A DNA stretch of 64,000 nucleotides from Corynebacterium amycolatum SK46 (GCF_000173655.1 NZ_ABZU01000011.1:1-64000); one strand, 5' to 3'. Counted from the stretch's first letter, positions 36,518 through 46,341 are shown. Notes: generated from the sequence alone by a model not told the origin. Numbers and translations: made by a program.

Positions 36518-37207
36518 CTACAGCCCTGCGGCCCACTCTCGCACGCCCGGCAGCCACTGCGAAGCTTTCGCCACAAACTCCTGCCGGCCCAACGCTCCCG
36601 CTCCCGCCTGCACCGACCCCAGCAGCGGCACCCCGGTGACGCGTGGCAGTTCTTCCAGGTTCGTCTCGATAATCGGGTCGACATCCGCCGGCAGCGAGCC
36701 CCCGACCAGCGCCGTGACATTGGCCCCACGGCCCCGCGCCACCTCAACGGTAAGCTCCGCCTCGTTCAAGCACCCCAGACCCAACCGTGTCACGACCACC
36801 ATCTGACTACCCGGCAACAACCCCGCCAGCTCCGGCAGCGCCCAGTCTTCGCCGAGCCTCACCAGCAGACCGCCCGCACCCTCCACGAGAACAACACGAT
36901 TCGGCCCGTCGATAAGCTTGATCTTCTCCGCGATCTCCGTGGCCGACGGCAGGCGCATGCCCGCGCGCTGCGCCGCCGCCACCGGCGCCATCGGCTCGGG
37001 GTAACGCTCGAAACCATGCAGATTATCGATCCCTGTCAGCTCCGCGACAGTATCCAGATCACCGCCGTCAGGGCCCGGAAATCCAGTCTGAATTGGCTTG
37101 ACGACGTGCACCTCCTTACCCTCCTCGCGAAGTGTCGCCGCCAGGGCTGCCGTACCGATGGTCTTTCCAATATCGGTACCGGTGCCGGTAACAAGGACGA
37201 TGCTCAT
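36518..37207 (-). CDS. bioD: Dethiobiotin synthetase
   Basis: 229 residues from ATG 37207, with AAAAGGAG about 12 bases upstream. P-loop VLVTGTGTDIGKTIGTAAL, KPIQTGFPG, GAGGLLVRL: ATP-dependent ureido-ring closure of DAPA to dethiobiotin. In-frame upstream sequence is low-complexity and not part of the protein. bioD follows bioA by about 106 bases of T/G-rich sequence. bioB is not in this window. Confidence 0.93.
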   Translation of the reverse strand: MSIVLVTGTGTDIGKTIGTAALAATLREEGKEVHVVKPIQTGFPGPDGGDLDTVAELTGIDNLHGFERYPEPMAPVAAAQRAGMRLPSATEIAEKIKLIDGPNRVVLVEGAGGLLVRLGEDWALPELAGLLPGSQMVVVTRLGLGCLNEAELTVEVARGRGANVTALVGGSLPADVDPIIETNLEELPRVTGVPLLGSVQAGAGALGRQEFVAKASQWLPGVREWAAGL

Positions 37208-37313
37208 GGTGGTTGGTGCTCCTTTTTGGTGGTGTGTTGCTGTGTTGTTTGCTGCGTTGTTGTGTTGTTGGCTGTGCAGCTTGATGCGTTGCTGTGTTGC
37301 GTTGTTGGCAGCG
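37208..37313 (-). repeat. Low-complexity bioA-bioD spacer
   Basis: A plus-strand T/G-rich run built from variants of GTTGCTGTGTTG and GTTGTTG (complement CAACACAGCAAC). No conserved structure seen. The repeats could change length by slippage and alter bioA-bioD spacing. Confidence 0.55.
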
Positions 37314-38660
37314 CTACTTGCGTTTTTCCTCCGCGGCGACGATGGCGGCGATGGCCTCGCAGATGCGGTCGACCTCGTCATTGGTGCTGATATACGGCGG
37401 CATGGTGTACACCAACTTGCCGAATGGTCGCAGCCACACCCCGGCATCGACAGCCGCTGCGGTGGCCAGACCCATGTCCACTGGGCGCTGCATTTCCACG
37501 ACACCGATTGCGCCAAGAACACGCACGTCGGCCACAGCATCGCTGCTGGCTAGGGGCTGGAGCTGTTCGCGGAGTCGGGACTCGATGCGCGGGACATCCT
37601 CACGCCACTGCCCTTCTGCAATCAGGTCGAGCTGTGCGCAAGCCACCGCACAGGCCAAGGGGTTGCCCATGAAGGTGGGGCCGTGCATGATGCCTCCGCC
37701 TGCACCACTGGAAATAGTACGAGCCACGTCGGCGGTGGTGAGGGTGGCTGCGAAGCTCATAAAGCCGCCGGTCAGCGCCTTGCCGACACACATAATATCC
37801 GGCACAATCCCGGCCGCCTGCGTCGTGAACAGGTCGCCAGCACGGCCGAAGCCGGTGGCAATCTCATCCGCGATGAGCAGGATCCCGTGCTGGTCACACA
37901 GTTTCCGGAGCCCCACAAGCAGCTCGTGGTCATGGAACCGCATGCCACCCGCTCCTTGGACTACCGGTTCAATGATGATGCCGGCGACGGAGTCGTCGAT
38001 AAGCGAATCGAAGTGCGCGAGATAACGTGCGCGTTCCTCTTCGGTTGCGCCGCGGGCCGGTGGTTTGTCGGCGAAGACCTGCGGAGTCCACTGCCCCGTC
38101 CACAGCGAATGCATGCCGCCCTCGGGGTCGCAGACGGTCATGGGCGCGCGAGTGTCGCCGTGATAGCCGCCGCGCCACGTGGCCAGGCGGGTGCGCTCGG
38201 GATGGCCAATGGCCTGCTGATACTGCAGCGCCATTTTGATCGCCACCTCGACGGAGACCGAACCCGAATCCGAGTATAAAATGGCATCAAAGCCGGGGCC
38301 TGCGAGCTTTAGGAGCTTCTCCGCCAGCTCAATAGCCGGACGGTGTGTGAGTCCGCCGAACATGACGTGCGACATCGTGGTGGCCTGCTTCTGCGCGGCT
38401 GCGACCAGCTTCGGGTGCGAGTGGCCGTGGCAAGCGGCCCACCAGCTGCTCATGCCATCGATGAGGGTACGGCCGTCGGCAAGGTGGAGGTTCACGCCCT
38501 CGGCGGACTCGACCAGCTTGGGCGCGACCGGCGACGGGATGGGGCCGTATGGGTGCCAGATGTGTTCGGCGTCGAAGGCTGTGAGATTGGCGATGGCTGG
38601 CTGGGTGGGCGGTTGGGAGTGCGGCTGTGCGGGCGGTTGGGCGGTTTTCGGGGCTGTCAT
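37314..38660 (-). CDS. bioA: Adenosylmethionine-8-amino-7-oxononanoate transaminase
   Basis: 448 residues from ATG 38660; TTG 38669 is a weaker option. A PLP-dependent class III aminotransferase converting KAPA to DAPA with SAM as amino donor. Visible: HIWHPYGPI (substrate end), SSWWAACHGHSHP, YSDSGSVSVEVAIKMALQY, YHGDTRAPMTV, IADEIATGFGRAGDLF and the PLP lysine in CVGKALTGGFMS. A -10-like TATTAT ends only a few bases before the start (near-leaderless transcript), and a BioQ-like operator lies upstream. Confidence 0.95.
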   Translation of the reverse strand: MTAPKTAQPPAQPHSQPPTQPAIANLTAFDAEHIWHPYGPIPSPVAPKLVESAEGVNLHLADGRTLIDGMSSWWAACHGHSHPKLVAAAQKQATTMSHVMFGGLTHRPAIELAEKLLKLAGPGFDAILYSDSGSVSVEVAIKMALQYQQAIGHPERTRLATWRGGYHGDTRAPMTVCDPEGGMHSLWTGQWTPQVFADKPPARGATEEERARYLAHFDSLIDDSVAGIIIEPVVQGAGGMRFHDHELLVGLRKLCDQHGILLIADEIATGFGRAGDLFTTQAAGIVPDIMCVGKALTGGFMSFAATLTTADVARTISSGAGGGIMHGPTFMGNPLACAVACAQLDLIAEGQWREDVPRIESRLREQLQPLASSDAVADVRVLGAIGVVEMQRPVDMGLATAAAVDAGVWLRPFGKLVYTMPPYISTNDEVDRICEAIAAIVAAEEKRK

Positions 38661-38695
38661 GATACTCAAGCATAATACCTGTACAGCGCCAGACT

Positions 38696-38708
38696 TGAAC
38701 GACGTTCG
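38696..38708. promoter_or_regulatory. Candidate BioQ operator upstream of bioA
   Basis: TGAAC-GAC-GTTCG: an inverted repeat close to the corynebacterial BioQ (TetR-type biotin repressor) site TGAAC-N3-GTTAC known from literature memory. It overlaps the -35 position expected from the bioA -10 at 38672-38677. Confidence 0.6.
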
Positions 38709-38751
38709 GGGTTGGCGGTGGAACTTCTCGCAAGGATTACAGATAGTCTCA

Positions 38752-38826
38752 GCGACTTTACGACACCCATGTCACCTCGTGGCAGCTGTGGAGGTGGCAT
38801 GAGGTGACACCGGTGTCGTGAAGTGG
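38752..38826. repeat. 75-bp palindromic repeat, copy 1
   Basis: An imperfect palindrome with outer arms TTTACGACAC / GTGTCGTGAA and inner arms TGTCACCTC / GAGGTGACA around a ~24-base centre; it contains the 12-bp palindrome GACACCGGTGTC. Copy 2 lies at 40358-40432 in the same orientation. Confidence 0.85.
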
Positions 38827-38884
38827 AGTTTTGGGGCTGCGGATGGCTGTGGAAGCGGGCCGAGAGCGGCAGTGCCGATGCCGC

Positions 38885-40018
38885 CTAGTACAGCCGCCCC
38901 GCCTGGCTCCACACCTGTCGGCGACGCATGGCCAACTCGGCCGCCTTACCTGTGATCGTGATGGGCTGCCGTGCGAAGGCGTAGTTTCCGCGATAGCAAC
39001 TGCCACCATTTGCCAGGTGACGTCGGATTTCCGTGGCCGCTTTCCGCAAAGTGGCTACGGCGGTGCCGTCGAAAAGCTGTGCCCAGACGATCCGGATGAC
39101 ATTTAGTCCGAGATTCTTCAGGCGCTTTTCGCGCTCCAGCTCCTTTGCGATTGCCACCTGCGTGTCCGCGACCCCGCCATCGGTGTATTTCATACGGCCA
39201 TCGAACTCGACGACCAGCCCAAGTTCGGGCAGGTAGAAGTCCACACGCGCGATGAAGCCACGATCATCCCGAAAGGAAACCTGCTGAAGCAACGGAGCCC
39301 GAGAATCGTCGACAGAAGCTAGCCCCGCCTGGACGATTGCTTCTTTAGTGAGCGATTCCCCAATGCTTTCCGACGACGCTGTCGCTTGCCTCAACAACCT
39401 CCTGGCCTGCGCATTTCCCGGAGCGCGAGGATATGCAGCCAACGTAGCCGACAGTTCCTCGGTATCGGTGTGGCGCTGGAGGGCGGCGTCGGCAAGCACT
39501 AGTGCATTGTGCGGGGTGCGGGAACGGCAGACGTCGATGACGGACTTTGGGACATCAGTGACGAGGCGGCCATCGACTTCTACGATGTCCTCAGGGAGAA
39601 TCCGGCCGGAGACGCGGATGAGGCGATTGTGCGGCCGGTAGGAGCCGTCCGGCGTGCTTCGCGATTGCCCGCGCGTGCGACCGGAGTTGGCTATCGCGAT
39701 GGGAGTGTTGTGCGTGAGTAGAGGTAAACCGTGGAGAGCAGCGGCGGCATCGCGGGTGATTACGGTGGCGGTGCCGCGATGGACGAGCGCTTTGATTTCC
39801 AGGACGTAGCGTTCGGTGGTGTTTAGGGGGAGCCACCTGTCGACTGGCACGTACGCGCCGTGTGCGAGCCACAGGAGGCTGCCGCTTTTGGCTCGCTGGC
39901 GGAGATCTCGGTCGGAGTGCTGGCCGATTCGGGAAATTGCGAATGTGCTGGGGCGGGCGCATTCGCGCTGCTGGCCGGTACGGATGATGTTGTCGGCGTC
40001 GTAGCTCCACTGCGGCAT
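38885..40018 (-). CDS. DUF559 nuclease-fold protein with AbiEi-like N-terminal wHTH
   Basis: 377 residues from ATG 40018, with GGAG about 10 bases upstream. The N-terminal ~60 residues (FAISRIGQHSDRDLRQRAKSGSLLWLAHGAYVPVDRW) resemble the helix-turn-helix of AbiEi-type antitoxins. The C-terminal ~110 residues fit DUF559/Vsr-like PD-(D/E)XK folds: RVDFYLPELGLVVEFDGRMKY ... KELEREKRLKNLGLNVIRIVWAQLF. No AbiEii toxin partner is adjacent. Such genes are scattered, variable genes in actinobacteria. It is bracketed by two 75-bp palindromic direct repeats, which suggests a transferable or recombinable unit. Confidence 0.75.
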   Translation of the reverse strand: MPQWSYDADNIIRTGQQRECARPSTFAISRIGQHSDRDLRQRAKSGSLLWLAHGAYVPVDRWLPLNTTERYVLEIKALVHRGTATVITRDAAAALHGLPLLTHNTPIAIANSGRTRGQSRSTPDGSYRPHNRLIRVSGRILPEDIVEVDGRLVTDVPKSVIDVCRSRTPHNALVLADAALQRHTDTEELSATLAAYPRAPGNAQARRLLRQATASSESIGESLTKEAIVQAGLASVDDSRAPLLQQVSFRDDRGFIARVDFYLPELGLVVEFDGRMKYTDGGVADTQVAIAKELEREKRLKNLGLNVIRIVWAQLFDGTAVATLRKAATEIRRHLANGGSCYRGNYAFARQPITITGKAAELAMRRRQVWSQAGRLY

Positions 40019-40175
40019 CGGTTTGCGCTCCTGAGGTCCAGGCAACTGCTGGTTGGTGGGTGGTGGTGTGAGTGTTTGCGAGTTGGCGAGTTGGCGAGTG
40101 TTTGCGAGTTTGTGAGTGTTACGTTCTCATTTTTGGGCTCACACGGAGGCTCAGGAGGCATCGATTGGGCGTCGA

Positions 40176-40212
40176 CTGTGGATAGTTTGCAGTTTTCGGG
40201 AGTTATCCACAG
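40176..40212. promoter_or_regulatory. Inverted repeat with DnaA-box-like arms
   Basis: CTGTGGATA (40176-40184) and TATCCACAG (40204-40212), perfect 9-bp arms with a 19-base spacer. The right arm includes a consensus DnaA box TTATCCACA (40203-40211). It is about 160 bases upstream of the DUF559 start: either an operator for its HTH or DnaA-binding. Confidence 0.5.
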
Positions 40213-40229
40213 GAGCCGGTGGGCGCGGT

Positions 40230-40292
40230 GTGAGTGCGGTGAGTGCGGTGAGTGCGGTGAGTGCAGTGAGTGCGGTGAGTGCGGTGAGTGCG
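40230..40292. repeat. 9-bp minisatellite, seven units
   Basis: GTGAGTGCG repeated seven times head to tail; the fourth unit has A instead of G at its end. Length change by slippage is expected. Confidence 0.92.
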
Positions 40293-40357
40293 GTGGGGGT
40301 GTGGTGGGGGCAAAGGCTCGCAGTGAGCTGTAGCGAGCAGCAAACCCAGCCCAAAAT

Positions 40358-40432
40358 GCGACTTCACGACACCCATGTCACCTCGTGGCAGCTGTGGAGG
40401 TGGCATGAGGTGACACACGTGTCGTGAAGTGG
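40358..40432. repeat. 75-bp palindromic repeat, copy 2
   Basis: It differs from copy 1 at three positions. One converts a T-G pair to C-G in the outer arm; the other two change the inner palindrome from GACACCGGTGTC to GACACACGTGTC, again palindromic. It lies 3' of scpB. Confidence 0.85.
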
Positions 40433-40503
40433 GTTAGCCGATGGAGCGATCCCCGCTACGCCCCGCTCAGCACGACTAGCCCCGCCCCTCCATCTAGCCC
40501 CAC

Positions 40504-41118
40504 CTAGTCCAACGGCTCGTCGATCAAGTCGACCTCTGGCAACAGCGGAGCCAGATCCGGCAACTGGTCCAGCGAATCAATCCCCAGCAGCTCCAGGAAC
40601 AGCGTCGTCGTAACGTACAAATGCGCGCCGGTTGCCGGGTCCTCTCCGGACTCCGCAATCAGACCGCGCGCGACCAGCGTGCGCATCACACCATCAACAT
40701 TGACACCGCGCACACCGGAGACCTGCGCACGCGTGGCCGGCTGTCGGTACGCCACCACTGCCAGCGTTTCCATAGCTGCACGTGAGAGCTTCGACTGCGA
40801 GCCATCCAGCAAGAATCGCTCGACCGCGCTGGCATGCGCGGGAGCTGTGTAGAAGCGCCAGCCCTCATCCGTCTCCCGCAGCTCAATACCGCTGCGACGT
40901 GCACGGTATTCGTACTCAATCTCGCGCAGCACGTCACGGACATCACTTGCGGAAACATCCAGCGCCCGCGCCATATCCTCCGCCGCCACCGGCGTATCGA
41001 CTACCAGCAGAATCGACTCCACGCCTGCGCGCAACGGGTCAATGGGCGGCAACTGCGCCGAAGAAGCAGACGCGGGCTCCACGGCCTGCTCGGATGGTGC
41101 GGAACTGGTTTCGCTCAT
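40504..41118 (-). CDS. scpB: Segregation and condensation protein B
   Basis: 204 residues from ATG 41118 (MSETSSAPSEQ). Frame continues upstream but only through a low-complexity Gly/Leu/Trp repeat tract, so the short start is right. Two winged-helix domains: LRAGVESILLVVDTPVAAEDMARAL ... EYRARRSGIELRETDEGWRFYTAPAHA and LSRAAMETLAVVAYRQPATRAQVSGVRGVNVDGVMRTLVARGLI. It is the kite subunit of SMC-ScpAB. It lies downstream of scpA after a 164-base spacer. Confidence 0.95.
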   Translation of the reverse strand: MSETSSAPSEQAVEPASASSAQLPPIDPLRAGVESILLVVDTPVAAEDMARALDVSASDVRDVLREIEYEYRARRSGIELRETDEGWRFYTAPAHASAVERFLLDGSQSKLSRAAMETLAVVAYRQPATRAQVSGVRGVNVDGVMRTLVARGLIAESGEDPATGAHLYVTTTLFLELLGIDSLDQLPDLAPLLPEVDLIDEPLD

Positions 41119-41282
41119 GCGCGTCAGATTACGCAACTTCCCGCGCCGGGCGCCAATCAACTGGGCGCTAATCAGCTGATAGCACCAGCCCAACCAAGCC
41201 CAGCCCAACCCAGCCCGACCAAGCCCAGCCCAGCCCAACTCGAACCCAGCTCGAAGCCGGCCCAACAGCCAGCACAGGCCAC
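41119..41282 (-). repeat. scpA-scpB spacer with GGGCT/CCAAGCCCAGCCC repeats
   Basis: About 100 bases (41185-41280) are tandem variants of AGCCCAACC / AGCCCAGCCC. No gene is supported. This breaks the usually tight scpA-scpB coupling. Confidence 0.7.
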
Positions 41283-42125
41283 CTACTCCCAGTTCGCCGC
41301 CGCCACGACAGCCGGATCCACGTCCAACCCGGTCCAGGCCACGTGGATTTCCTCCAGCGCCTCCTCTTGCTCCACACCGATTGCCTTGGCTCGGTAGAGC
41401 TCCAGCAGCGCGAGGAACCGCCCAACAACCTCCATGGACACGCGGCACTCCGAGGTCAGCTGCGTAAACGTCAGCCAGGTCCCCTCGCCTGCCAGCCGCA
41501 GCGAGTCCAGGATTTTGCCCGCCTGCTCCGGCACAGACACGGGCACGCCATGGATGTGCCCGACACCGACTTCCTCCGGGGGCTTCGGTCGCATCACGAC
41601 GGCCGCAAACTCGGCAAACTCCCCGAGCGTCATGCCCAGGCGCACGGGCGGCAGCAGCTCCTCGAACTGCTTATCCGGCCCCACGGCCCGCGGATAGCGC
41701 CGCGGCGCGGTCTTCTGCCACTCCTCGAACTGGTCGGCCACCTTGCCGTACGCCTGGTACTGCAGCAGTCGGGCAAACAGCAGGTCGCGCGCTTCTAGCA
41801 GTTCGAGGTCTTCTTCGCTGTCGACGTCGCCACGCGGCAGAAGCCGTGCGGTCTTGAGGTCGAGCAGCGTCGCTGCCACGACGAGGAATTCGGTGATTTC
41901 GTCGAGGTCGCTGACTGCGTCGAGGCTGCGCGTGTACGAGATGAACTCGTCCGTCACCGCCGCCAGCGCGACTTCGGTGACGTCCATCTTTTTGCTGCTG
42001 ATGAGCTGCAGCAGCAGGTCGAAAGGCCCGTTGAAGTTCGCGAGCGCGACGCGGAAGCCGGTGATCTCTTCCTGCACGCCCTCGCTTGACGACGGTTCGG
42101 GGGTGTAACTATCCGGGGAAGCCAC
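41283..42125 (-). CDS. scpA: Segregation and condensation protein A
   Basis: 280 residues, GTG start 3 bp after the pldP stop. Kleisin subunit: FRVALANFNGPFDLLLQLISSKKMDVTEVALAAVTDEFISY and LVVAATLLDLKTARLLP match the N-terminal SMC-neck-binding region. The C-terminal winged helix is FLALLELYRAKAIGVEQEEALEEIHVAW. It bridges the SMC heads and binds ScpB. Confidence 0.95.
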   Translation of the reverse strand: MASPDSYTPEPSSSEGVQEEITGFRVALANFNGPFDLLLQLISSKKMDVTEVALAAVTDEFISYTRSLDAVSDLDEITEFLVVAATLLDLKTARLLPRGDVDSEEDLELLEARDLLFARLLQYQAYGKVADQFEEWQKTAPRRYPRAVGPDKQFEELLPPVRLGMTLGEFAEFAAVVMRPKPPEEVGVGHIHGVPVSVPEQAGKILDSLRLAGEGTWLTFTQLTSECRVSMEVVGRFLALLELYRAKAIGVEQEEALEEIHVAWTGLDVDPAVVAAANWE

Positions 42126-42128
42126 CTA

Positions 42129-43010
42129 TTATTTGCGGCCTTTGCGCTCGATGACCTCGCGGGCCAGGTTGCGGTACTGTGCCGCAGCTGGGGTGTTCGG
42201 CGCCCAGGTGGTGATGGGCTCGCCAGCGACGGAGGTTTCCGGGAAGCGGACGGTACGGGTGATGACCGTGTCGAAGACCTTGTCCCCGAAGACCTCGATG
42301 AGGCGTTCCATGACTTCCTTGGCGTGGCGGGTCCGGCGGTCGAACATGGTGACCAGGATGCCCGAGACTTCCAGGTTGAAGTTAAGGCGGTCGCGGACCT
42401 TGGCCACCGTGTCGGTGAGCAGTGCCAGACCGCGCAGGGAGAAGTACTCCGCCACCATCGGGATAATGACTCCCTCAGCGATGGTCAGCGCATTGACGGT
42501 CAGCAGGCCCAGCGACGGCTGGCAGTCAATGATGATGAAGTCGTAGTCGTTCATCACTGGGCGCAGTGCGCGTCCGAGGGCCTGTTCGCGGCCGACTTCG
42601 TTGACAAGCTGGATCTCCGCAGCCGACAGGTCAATGTTGGCCGGGACGAGGTCCAGGCCGGAGACCTTGGTGTGGTGGATGGCATCGCGGACATCGGTGG
42701 TGTCGTCGACGATGAGGTTGTAGACGGTCAGGTCGAGTTCCTCGTGTGGAACGCCGAGACCGGCGGATAGTGCGCCTTGCGGGTCCAAGTCAACGAGCAG
42801 GACTTTACGGCCGAACTCCGCCAGCGCCGCCCCCAGGTTAATGGTCGAGGTGGTCTTACCCACGCCGCCCTTCTGGTTACACATTGCCAGGATGACCGCG
42901 GGGCCATGACTGGTCAGGGGTGCGGGTTCCGACAGCTCACGTGCCGGACGACCGGTGAGACCGAGTTCAACTCGATCGGCCTCAAACAACCCTTCTTCAG
43001 CCACAGTCAA
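42129..43010 (-). CDS. pldP: ParA-like ATPase PldP
   Basis: 293 residues. Deviant Walker A CNQKGGVGKTTSTINLGAAL, VLLVDLDPQGALS (A'), and FIIIDCQPSLGLLTVNAL (Walker B). The chromosome-partitioning ParA is normally beside parB near the origin. This one, between xerD and scpA, has the context of PldP of C. glutamicum, an orphan ParA affecting division-site placement. No parB is nearby. Confidence 0.9.
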   Translation of the reverse strand: MTVAEEGLFEADRVELGLTGRPARELSEPAPLTSHGPAVILAMCNQKGGVGKTTSTINLGAALAEFGRKVLLVDLDPQGALSAGLGVPHEELDLTVYNLIVDDTTDVRDAIHHTKVSGLDLVPANIDLSAAEIQLVNEVGREQALGRALRPVMNDYDFIIIDCQPSLGLLTVNALTIAEGVIIPMVAEYFSLRGLALLTDTVAKVRDRLNFNLEVSGILVTMFDRRTRHAKEVMERLIEVFGDKVFDTVITRTVRFPETSVAGEPITTWAPNTPAAAQYRNLAREVIERKGRK

Positions 43011-43067
43011 TCCCTCTTCCTTGAAGATTTCTCATTAACTCTAATGCGCCATATATTACGGCACATA

Positions 43068-44006
43068 TTACCGCGAGTATTCAGCCCGTGGGTGAGCCCC
43101 CGCCCAGACTCGTCGCATATTCTCCGCGGTAATCATGGTGTAAATCTGGGTGGTCGTCACCGAGGCGTGCCCCAGCAGCTCTTGGACCACGCGCACATCG
43201 GCCCCGCCCTCAATCAGGTGCGTGCCAAAACTGTGGCGCAGCGTATGCGGGGAAATTTTCACCTTCAGCCCGGCGCGCTCACCCAGTTCCGCCAGCGTAT
43301 TTCCCGCCGACTGCCGAGACAGCCTGCGCCCCAGCGAGTTGATAAACAGTGCCGGCCCGGAGTTCGCCCGCACCCAGCTTGGCCGCCCGCGTGTCAGCCA
43401 CGCATCCAGCGCCGCCATGGCCGGCGATCCCACGGGCACGATGCGTTCCTTGCCGCCCTTGCCGCGCAGCAGCACCAGGTTGGTTTCGCGGTCCACGTCA
43501 TCGATGTCCAGGCCGGTGACCTCGGAAACGCGCGCACCTGTCGAGTACAGGAACTCCACCAGCGCGCGGTTGCGCAAATCCGTCACGACAGCGGTGCCGT
43601 CGTCGGGGATGGACTCGATAAGCCGGGTGACCTCATCAATGCTGAGCGCCTTTGGATACCGCGAGGGCTGCTTCGGCGGCGCCACCCGCTTGGCGACATC
43701 CACATCCAACGCGCCCTCACCCACCGCGAACTTGTGGAAGCTCCGCACCGCGGACAGGGATCGCGTCACCGAGGTCGGGGCCAGTGCCGGCCTGCCCTCT
43801 GACTTATCTCCCCGCGCGAGATACGCCAGGAACTCTGACACATCCTGCTCGGTGACCTGCGCCAATTCCGTGCGCCCAATCTCCCGCAGATAGGTGCGGT
43901 ACTTCTCCAAGTCGCGCTTATAACTGGCGAGCGTATTCGCCGACAGGCCCTTTTCCACCGCGAGGTAGGTCACGAAGGCGCCGACAAGCGGATCGATCGA
44001 ACTCAT
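43068..44006 (-). CDS. xerD: Site-specific tyrosine recombinase XerD
   Basis: 312 residues. An N-terminal SAM-like core-binding domain (FVTYLAVEKGLSANTLASYKRDLEKY) and a catalytic domain with Arg in STGARVSEVTGL, Lys in LLRGKGGKERIVP, HTLRHSFGTHLIEGG, and LLGHASVTTTQIYTMI carrying His and the nucleophile Tyr. It resolves chromosome dimers at dif with XerC. The start overlaps the stop of the NUDIX gene (ATGA). Confidence 0.94.
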   Translation of the reverse strand: MSSIDPLVGAFVTYLAVEKGLSANTLASYKRDLEKYRTYLREIGRTELAQVTEQDVSEFLAYLARGDKSEGRPALAPTSVTRSLSAVRSFHKFAVGEGALDVDVAKRVAPPKQPSRYPKALSIDEVTRLIESIPDDGTAVVTDLRNRALVEFLYSTGARVSEVTGLDIDDVDRETNLVLLRGKGGKERIVPVGSPAMAALDAWLTRGRPSWVRANSGPALFINSLGRRLSRQSAGNTLAELGERAGLKVKISPHTLRHSFGTHLIEGGADVRVVQELLGHASVTTTQIYTMITAENMRRVWAGAHPRAEYSR

Positions 44007-44656
44007 CGGATGCGTTTCAGGTCCGCGCCGGCGCCGAGCCGCTCCGTCCGGCGCTTCGCCAGGGCCATCGGTCGAATGTCGAACGGCTCCGCGACCGAGC
44101 GTGGCGTCGTACCCCTCAGCAGCACCTCCGCCGCCAGCAGAATGCCAGACAGCGCGATGCCGTTGAGGATCTCCCCGCGCAGCGCCATCGCCACCGCTTC
44201 ATCCACCGCGATCCACGACGCAGTCATGTCCGCTTCCTCATCGTGGGCTTCCGGCTTATCGACGGCACGGAGACCCCTGGCCAGATAAATCCGAACCGCT
44301 TCCTCTGCGAAGCCGGGCGAGCTGAACATATCTGTAAGCAGGGACCAGGACTCGGCCTCCAGTCCGGCTTCCTCGACCAACTCGCGTTTGGCGGCCTCCA
44401 GTGGGTCCTCGTCCGCGACATCGAGAAGACCGGCCGGCAACTCCACCAGACGCTTCCCTGCCGCCTGCCGCCACTGATTCAGCAGGTAGAGGCGGTTATC
44501 CTCATCTGCGGCAACGACTGCGACAGCGCCGAAATGCTCCACAACCTCGCGGGCGGACACATTCCCACCCGGCATTTGCACCTGATCGCGACGAACCGCG
44601 ATAATAGGTGCCTCGAGAACAATTTCGGAATCAACAACGTCAAATTGGTGCGCCAT
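44003..44656 (-). CDS. NUDIX hydrolase (ADP-ribose pyrophosphatase type)
   Basis: 217 residues. NUDIX box GLLDVADEDPLEAAKRELVEEAGLEAES, preceded by LLNQWRQAAGKRLVELPAG as in ADP-ribose pyrophosphatases. Position between pyrG and xerD is conserved in actinobacteria (Rv1700 context). It is overlapped by xerD at its 3' end. Confidence 0.92.
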   Translation of the reverse strand: MAHQFDVVDSEIVLEAPIIAVRRDQVQMPGGNVSAREVVEHFGAVAVVAADEDNRLYLLNQWRQAAGKRLVELPAGLLDVADEDPLEAAKRELVEEAGLEAESWSLLTDMFSSPGFAEEAVRIYLARGLRAVDKPEAHDEEADMTASWIAVDEAVAMALRGEILNGIALSGILLAAEVLLRGTTPRSVAEPFDIRPMALAKRRTERLGAGADLKRIR

Positions 44657-44703
44657 GAGATTTACTCTAATAGGTAGGCCGGATTCGACCTCGCGGAGCT
44701 AAG

Positions 44704-46341
<1,638 letters not shown>

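Larger units (their letters stand above)
40019..40503. other. 485-base gene-free region upstream of the DUF559 gene
   Basis: It holds short GCGAGTTG-type repeats (40077-40117), a DnaA-box-like inverted repeat (40176-40212), a 9-bp minisatellite (40230-40292) and palindromic repeat copy 2 (40358-40432). No credible coding sequence: translations across it are repeat-driven. Confidence 0.8.

Noticed and set aside
37208..37540. N-terminal extension of BioD with Asn/Gln/His-rich sequence
   Set aside because: Low-complexity spacer that overlaps bioA; ATG 37207 has its own ribosome site.
40176..40212. Replication origin
   Set aside because: Only two DnaA-like boxes, no dnaA/dnaN/parB neighbourhood and no AT-rich unwinding element.
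40230..40292. CRISPR array
   Set aside because: Units are contiguous 9-mers without spacers and there are no cas genes; no CRISPR-like array was seen anywhere in the window.
40116..40427. Short ORFs on both strands across the minisatellite (Ser-Ala-Val or Thr-Ala-Leu repeats)
   Set aside because: Protein repeats are a by-product of the 9-bp tandem DNA repeat.
41119..41448. N-terminal extension of ScpB with Gly/Leu/Trp repeats
   Set aside because: Encoded by GGGCT-type low-complexity DNA that also overlaps scpA; the conserved ScpB sequence begins at 41118.
42129..43010. Chromosomal partition ParA
   Set aside because: No parB or parS-like context; neighbours xerD and scpA point to the PldP-type orphan.
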